From Streptosporangium sp. NBC_01756 (lineage in GTDB: Bacteria > Actinomycetota > Actinomycetes > Streptosporangiales > Streptosporangiaceae): a DNA stretch of 64,000 bases. A program made the translations under genes and the position numbers. The notes under the pieces were generated by a model, which was not told the origin of the DNA, ran no database searches, and was given only the letters and a program-made list of their open reading frames with translations. The stretch spans positions 8,122,001 to 8,186,000 of the forward strand of contig NZ_CP109130.1 of NCBI RefSeq assembly GCF_035917975.1. Reading direction: 5' to 3'. Position 1 is the first letter of the stretch; every line of letters starts with the position of its first letter. Below, one piece after another: positions 60,430 to 64,000 of the stretch.

Positions 60430-62589
60430 CCGGTTCTGGAAGACACCGCCGGACAGGGCGACCGTGCCGATGCCGGTCCGTGCGCGGAGCCGCGCGCAGC
60501 CCGCGGCGGTGGTGTCGGCGAGCCCGTTGTGGAAGCGGGCCGAGACGGTCTCCGGTCCGGTCCGCTCGCGCAGGTCCTCGACGACGGCCCGGACGAGATC
60601 GCCGGCCTGGATCACCAGGAGTTCTCCGGCGACGGAGAGGCGGGCCGGGTAGGAGGACCTCTCGGCCGGGTCGGCCCGCTGCTCCAGCGCGCTCGCGGCC
60701 TGCCCCTCGTAGGTGACGGTGTCGCGGAGCCCGAGGATCGCCGCGACGGCGTCGAACAGCCGTCCGGCGCTGGAGGTGAGGGGGGAGCTGATCCCGGATC
60801 TGGCGACGGCCAGCACCTCCTCCCAGCTCCGGTGCCGGGAGATCACCGCGAGATCGCCGGGCGGTGCGCCGTCGTAGGCGGCGTCCAGGTGCGCGACGGC
60901 CATCCGCCATGGCTGCCTGATCGCCGCCGTGCCACCCGGCAGCGGCACCGGCGCCAGGCAGCCGGCCCGGGTGAAGCCGGTCAGGTCCGCCACGAGCAGC
61001 TCGCCACCCCAGAAGGTGCCGTCGGCGCCGTAGCCGAGACCGTCGAAGGCCACCCCGATGACGGGACCGGCCTCCCCGTTGTCCGCCAGGCAGGAGGCGA
61101 TGTGCGCGTGGTGGTGCTGGACCCCTACCAGGTCGACCCCGTCCAGGTCGCGGGCGTACTTGGTGGACAGGTACTCCGGGTGGAGGTCGTGCGCGACGAC
61201 CCTCGGGGTGATGCCGAACAGCCGCCGGAAGTGGTCGATCCCCTCGCTGAAGGAGCGCAACGTCTCGTAGTTCTCCAGATCGCCGATGTGCTGGGAGACG
61301 AAGGCGCGCTCCCCCTCCGCCAGGCAGAAGGTGTTCTTCAGCTCCGCTCCGCACGCGAGCACGGCCCGCCGTACGGGATGGGGCAGCCACAGGGGTTCGG
61401 GGGCGTATCCCCGCGACCTCCGCAGCGGGACCCCGCCTCCCCGGGTCGCGAGGACCACCGAGTCGTCGGTACGGACGTGGATCGGGCGGTCATGGGTGAG
61501 GAAGCCGTCGGCGATGGCCGCGAGCCGGGTGAGCGCTTCCCGGTCGAGGTAGGCGATGGGTTCATCGGAGAGGTTCCCGCTGGTCAGGATGTACGGCCGG
61601 GCGAGCTCCCGGGCGAGCAGGTGGTGCACCGGCGTGTACGGCAGCATGATGCCGAGGCGGCGCTCGCCCGGCGCCGCCGCCTCGGCCAGCGGGGCGTCCG
61701 GGCGGCGGGGCAGCAGCACGATCGGCCGGCGGGGGCCGGCGAGCAGCAGTTCGGCGTCGCGGTCCAGCTCGCACAGCGTGCGCGCGGCGTCGAGGTCGGC
61801 GACCATGACGGCGAACGGCCGGTCCTCGCGGTGCTTGCGTGACCGCAGGGTCCGTACGGCCTCCTCGTTTCCCGCGTCGACCGCCAGGTGGTAGCCGCCG
61901 AGGCCCTTGACGGCCAGGACGCCGCCCGCCCGCATCAGCGTGGCCGCCCGCCCGATCGGATCGCCGTCGCCGCCGTCGTCTCCGCCGTCGCCGGGGCGGA
62001 CCAGCCGTAGCGTCGGACCGCAGGCCGGGCAGCAGGTCGGCTGGGCGTGGAACCTGCGGTCGCGGGGGTCGAGGTACTCGCGCGTGCACTCCTCGCACAT
62101 GGCGAACCCGGCCATCGTCGTGGCCGGCCGGTCGTAGGGGACATCCCGGAGGATGGTGAACCTCGGCCCGCAGTTGGTGCAGTTGACGAAGGCGTGACGG
62201 TAGCGGCGGCCGGCCGGATCGAACAGCTCGGCCAGGCAGTCGGCGCAGGTCGCGACATCGGGGGAGACCAGTGCCGCCCGCTCGCCCCCTTCCTCGCTGC
62301 CGGCGATGTGGAAACCGCGGTCCCCGCGCGCGGGCAGCGCGGTGACGGTGACACGGTGGATCACCGCCAGCGGCGGCGCCTGTCCCCGCAGCTCCTCCTG
62401 GAAGCGCGCGATGTTCTCCCCCGGACCCTCGGCCTCGATGAACACGCCCGCGCCGTCGTTGCCCACCCGGCCCGACAGCGCCAGCCGCCGGGCCAGGGAA
62501 TGGATGTAGGGGCGGAAGCCCACTCCCTGCACGATCCCCTCGACCCGGATCTCGATCCGGGTCGAGGGTTCGGCCGGTCCACTGCTCAT
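60295..62589 (-). CDS. hypF: HypF carbamoyltransferase, [NiFe]-hydrogenase maturation
   Basis: A 764-residue enzyme that makes the cyanide ligands of [NiFe]-hydrogenase by transferring carbamoyl phosphate toward HypE. All domains are seen in order: acylphosphatase (VEGIVQGVGFRPYIH, residues 16-30), two zinc fingers (CADCLAEL with CTNCGPRF, CEECTREY with CPACGPT), a YrdC-like domain (VLAVKGLGGYHLAVDA) and the Kae1/HypF-like ATPase domain (VGVQHHHAHIASCLAD, ALSGGVFQNRLLLDRL). Full length. Its 3' end overlaps the MFS gene. It is divergent from the SIS/hypC genes at the right edge. Confidence 0.95.
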   Translation of the reverse strand: MSSGPAEPSTRIEIRVEGIVQGVGFRPYIHSLARRLALSGRVGNDGAGVFIEAEGPGENIARFQEELRGQAPPLAVIHRVTVTALPARGDRGFHIAGSEEGGERAALVSPDVATCADCLAELFDPAGRRYRHAFVNCTNCGPRFTILRDVPYDRPATTMAGFAMCEECTREYLDPRDRRFHAQPTCCPACGPTLRLVRPGDGGDDGGDGDPIGRAATLMRAGGVLAVKGLGGYHLAVDAGNEEAVRTLRSRKHREDRPFAVMVADLDAARTLCELDRDAELLLAGPRRPIVLLPRRPDAPLAEAAAPGERRLGIMLPYTPVHHLLARELARPYILTSGNLSDEPIAYLDREALTRLAAIADGFLTHDRPIHVRTDDSVVLATRGGGVPLRRSRGYAPEPLWLPHPVRRAVLACGAELKNTFCLAEGERAFVSQHIGDLENYETLRSFSEGIDHFRRLFGITPRVVAHDLHPEYLSTKYARDLDGVDLVGVQHHHAHIASCLADNGEAGPVIGVAFDGLGYGADGTFWGGELLVADLTGFTRAGCLAPVPLPGGTAAIRQPWRMAVAHLDAAYDGAPPGDLAVISRHRSWEEVLAVARSGISSPLTSSAGRLFDAVAAILGLRDTVTYEGQAASALEQRADPAERSSYPARLSVAGELLVIQAGDLVRAVVEDLRERTGPETVSARFHNGLADTTAAGCARLRARTGIGTVALSGGVFQNRLLLDRLVRALRRDGFRVLTHRRVPPNDGGISLGQAAVAAARDLR

Positions 62590-62705
62590 GCGCCCATGCT
62601 TCCCGTGATCACCGGGGAGGGGGCGGCCGGGCGCGCGGCCCCGGCAAGAAGGTTACGTCCATGATCAGACCTTTACTCCGGCCAGCGGTCCGTAAGGTGT
62701 CGGCT

Positions 62706-62732
62706 TTGTCGTTACTCATCGTAATCTGACAA
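62706..62732. promoter_or_regulatory. inverted repeat upstream of the hydrogenase-accessory genes
   Basis: TTGTC (62706-62710), 17 bases, GACAA (62728-62732), enclosing GTTAC-TCATC-GTAAT. It lies 26 bases upstream of the first SIS gene start, in the 168-base hypF divergent gap. A dimeric regulator site is plausible; family unknown. Confidence 0.4.
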
Positions 62733-62757
62733 CTACCGTAAATAACGGAGTGTCAAT

Positions 62758-63390
62758 ATGTCAGTGACATCGATCATGCAACTAGCCGTCGGTGAGGCCT
62801 TCGACCGGCGTGATCGCGCCGGCCGCGCCCTCGCGGACGACTCCGAGCGCATCGCGCGGGCATGCCACGCCATGGCGGCCCGATTTCGTCTCGGCGGAAA
62901 GCTGATCGTCTTCGGCAACGGCGGCGGCGGTGCGGACGCGGCCCACATCGCGGTGGAATTCATGCATCCGGTCATCATGGGCAAGAGGGCCCTGCCCGCA
63001 CTCGCGCTGAGCAACGACTCCGCCACGGTCACCGGGGTGAGCAACCGCGAAGGACTCACCGAGACCTTCGCCCACCAGCTGCACCGCTGGGCGGACCCGG
63101 CGGACATGGCGCTGGGCGTCTCCCGGGACGGCCGCTGCGCGAACGTCCTGCGGGGTCTGGAGATGGCCAAGACACTGGGCCTGTTCACCCTCGCCCTCAC
63201 CGGCGGCGACGGAGGCCCCATCGCGCTGAGCCCGGCGGCCGACCACGTCCTGATCGCCGCCTCCGACGATCCCGCCGTGGTCAAGGAGATCCACGTGACC
63301 ACCTACCACGTGCTGTGGGAACTGGTGCACGTGTTCTTCGAGCTGCCCGGCCCGCTCGGCGGCGAGCCCGCGGCGGGGGTGACCGGATGA
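62758..63390 (+). CDS. SIS-domain protein (GmhA/DiaA-like) in the hydrogenase-accessory cluster
   Basis: A 210-residue sugar-isomerase-fold protein similar to sedoheptulose-7-phosphate isomerase. The phosphosugar loop is IVFGNGGGGADAAHIAVEF and the second loop is SRDGRCANVLRGLEMAKTLG. GGAG lies nine bases before the ATG. It is translationally coupled (ATGA) to the HypC-like gene and divergent from hypF, so a role tied to hydrogenase assembly is more likely than heptose synthesis, but no biochemical role is established to my knowledge. Confidence 0.83.
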   Translation: MSVTSIMQLAVGEAFDRRDRAGRALADDSERIARACHAMAARFRLGGKLIVFGNGGGGADAAHIAVEFMHPVIMGKRALPALALSNDSATVTGVSNREGLTETFAHQLHRWADPADMALGVSRDGRCANVLRGLEMAKTLGLFTLALTGGDGGPIALSPAADHVLIAASDDPAVVKEIHVTTYHVLWELVHVFFELPGPLGGEPAAGVTG

Positions 63391-63620
63391 ACGGGCCCGC
63401 GGACTGTTCCACGGACGGCTGCGTCACCTGCTCCGACGAGGCCGTACCGATGACGGTGATCCGGCTGGTCGATCCGGGGCTGGCGGTCGTCGGCACCGGT
63501 GGCGCCGACGAGGAGGTGAGCGTGGCGCTGGTCGACGCGGCCGTGGGCGACACCGTCCTCGTGCACGCCAAGGAGGCCATCGCCGTGATCGGGAGAGGAG
63601 ACGGTGATGAGCACGCTTGA
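63387..63620 (+). CDS. hypC: HypC-like hydrogenase maturation chaperone
   Basis: A 77-residue protein. The motif CVTCSDEAVPMTVIRLVD followed by EEVSVALVDAAVGDTVLVHAKEAIAVI matches the small beta-barrel HypC/HupF family, whose end VGDYVLVHxGFAI is recognisable. Unusually the Cys is not at position 2: it sits about 12-15 residues in, within CSTDGCVTC. HypC carries the Fe(CN)2CO unit to the large subunit through that cysteine. It overlaps the SIS genes on both sides. Confidence 0.72.
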   Translation: MNGPADCSTDGCVTCSDEAVPMTVIRLVDPGLAVVGTGGADEEVSVALVDAAVGDTVLVHAKEAIAVIGRGDGDEHA

Positions 63621-64000
63621 CGAACCACCCGCCGAGGGTGTGCGGGAGCTGTACCCCTTCCTGTACGAGGGCCGTAACGACATCCAGTCGGTGCTGGCCG
63701 ATGCCCGCCGGTCCACCGAGGACAAGGCGGCCGAGATCGTACGGCTGCGCTGGCAGGTGGCCGAGGCGTCGGCGGACGCGCTCATGGAGTGCGCCGGGGA
63801 GATGGCGCTGCGGTTCGCCTCGGGCGGGCGGCTGTTCGCCTTCGGCAACGGCGGGAGCAGCACCGACGCACAGGAGGTGGCGACCGCCTTCCTCCATCCG
63901 CCCTACGGCCTCTCCCTGCCCGCTCTCTCCCTGACCAGCGACGTCGCCGTGGTCACCGCCCTCTCCAACGACGTGGGATTCGAGGTCGTCTTCGCGCGTC
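63607..64000 (+). CDS. second SIS-domain protein, cut by the right edge
   Basis: 131 residues are visible from the ATG at 63607, overlapping the HypC-like gene by 14 bases. YPFLYEGRNDIQSVLADARRS is followed by a helix and the SIS loop LFAFGNGGSSTDAQEVATAFLHP, then LTSDVAVVTALSNDVGFEVVFAR. It is a paralogue of the upstream SIS gene with a longer N-terminus. It continues past the window, where hypD and hypE might be expected. Confidence 0.82.
   Translation, partial: MSTLDEPPAEGVRELYPFLYEGRNDIQSVLADARRSTEDKAAEIVRLRWQVAEASADALMECAGEMALRFASGGRLFAFGNGGSSTDAQEVATAFLHPPYGLSLPALSLTSDVAVVTALSNDVGFEVVFAR

Overview
The window is high-GC DNA, about 70% by eye and not computed, with frequent GTG starts, four-base ATGA/GTGA gene overlaps, and protein families typical of soil actinomycetes. 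Protein styles (ROK and LacI regulators, secreted carbohydrate-active enzymes, an ECF41 sigma factor, selenocysteine formate dehydrogenase) fit a filamentous actinobacterium, perhaps of the Streptosporangiales. The genus is inference only.

Layout: (1) 1-2706: a partial gene, a luciferase-like monooxygenase and a ROK regulator. (2) 2882-8194: a selenoprotein formate dehydrogenase operon. fdhA reads through an in-frame TGA at 3440 backed by a SECIS hairpin. fdhB, a 9-base tandem-repeat stretch and an NrfD-type membrane subunit follow, then the selenocysteine tRNA gene selC. (3) About 8195-18241: a ten-kilobase accessory segment. It starts at the 3' end of selC and ends at a second, imperfect copy of that 3' end just before selA. 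Inside are a secreted GH54 arabinofuranosidase, a complete IS3-family element, a secreted seven-repeat YVTN/DUF11 protein, a truncated tyrosine recombinase, other gene fragments, a DinB-like protein and a MerR/SoxR-type-promoted oxidoreductase. I read it as a decayed island integrated in selC. (4) 18258-26631: selA, selB, a glutathione-independent formaldehyde dehydrogenase, and a convergent paoABC-type molybdenum aldehyde oxidoreductase.

(5) 27148-31792: a secreted GH99 glycosidase convergent with a secreted sorbosone/glucose-dehydrogenase-like protein carrying PKD and CBM6 modules. Both have GAAACGTTTC-type operators, and the 263-base promoter/leader of the second gene recurs, without a gene, at 39256-39516. 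(6) 31862-38898: methionine aminopeptidase with a divergent XRE regulator, an FAD oxidoreductase with its ECF41 sigma factor, a class A penicillin-binding protein and a small membrane protein. (7) 39609-47528: a LacI-controlled catabolic locus (M20 peptidase, ribose-type ABC importer, phosphotriesterase-family hydrolase, glutamine-amidotransferase-like protein, nucleoside hydrolase). (8) 47662-60429: a phospholipase D-like protein, a heterodimeric ABC exporter, KdpDE without kdpFABC, a metallophosphoesterase, and a LacI/MFS divergent pair. (9) 60295-64000: hypF and the beginning of a hydrogenase-maturation cluster with two SIS-domain genes around a HypC-like gene.

Taken together, regions 2, 4 and 9 form a redox-metalloenzyme neighbourhood. 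Formaldehyde can be oxidised to formate by the NAD-linked dehydrogenase, and formate by the Mo/Se enzyme, whose selenocysteine depends on selA, selB and selC nearby (selD is not in the window). HypF marks a [NiFe]-hydrogenase locus. The accessory regions between carry secreted polysaccharide-active proteins under sugar-type repressors.
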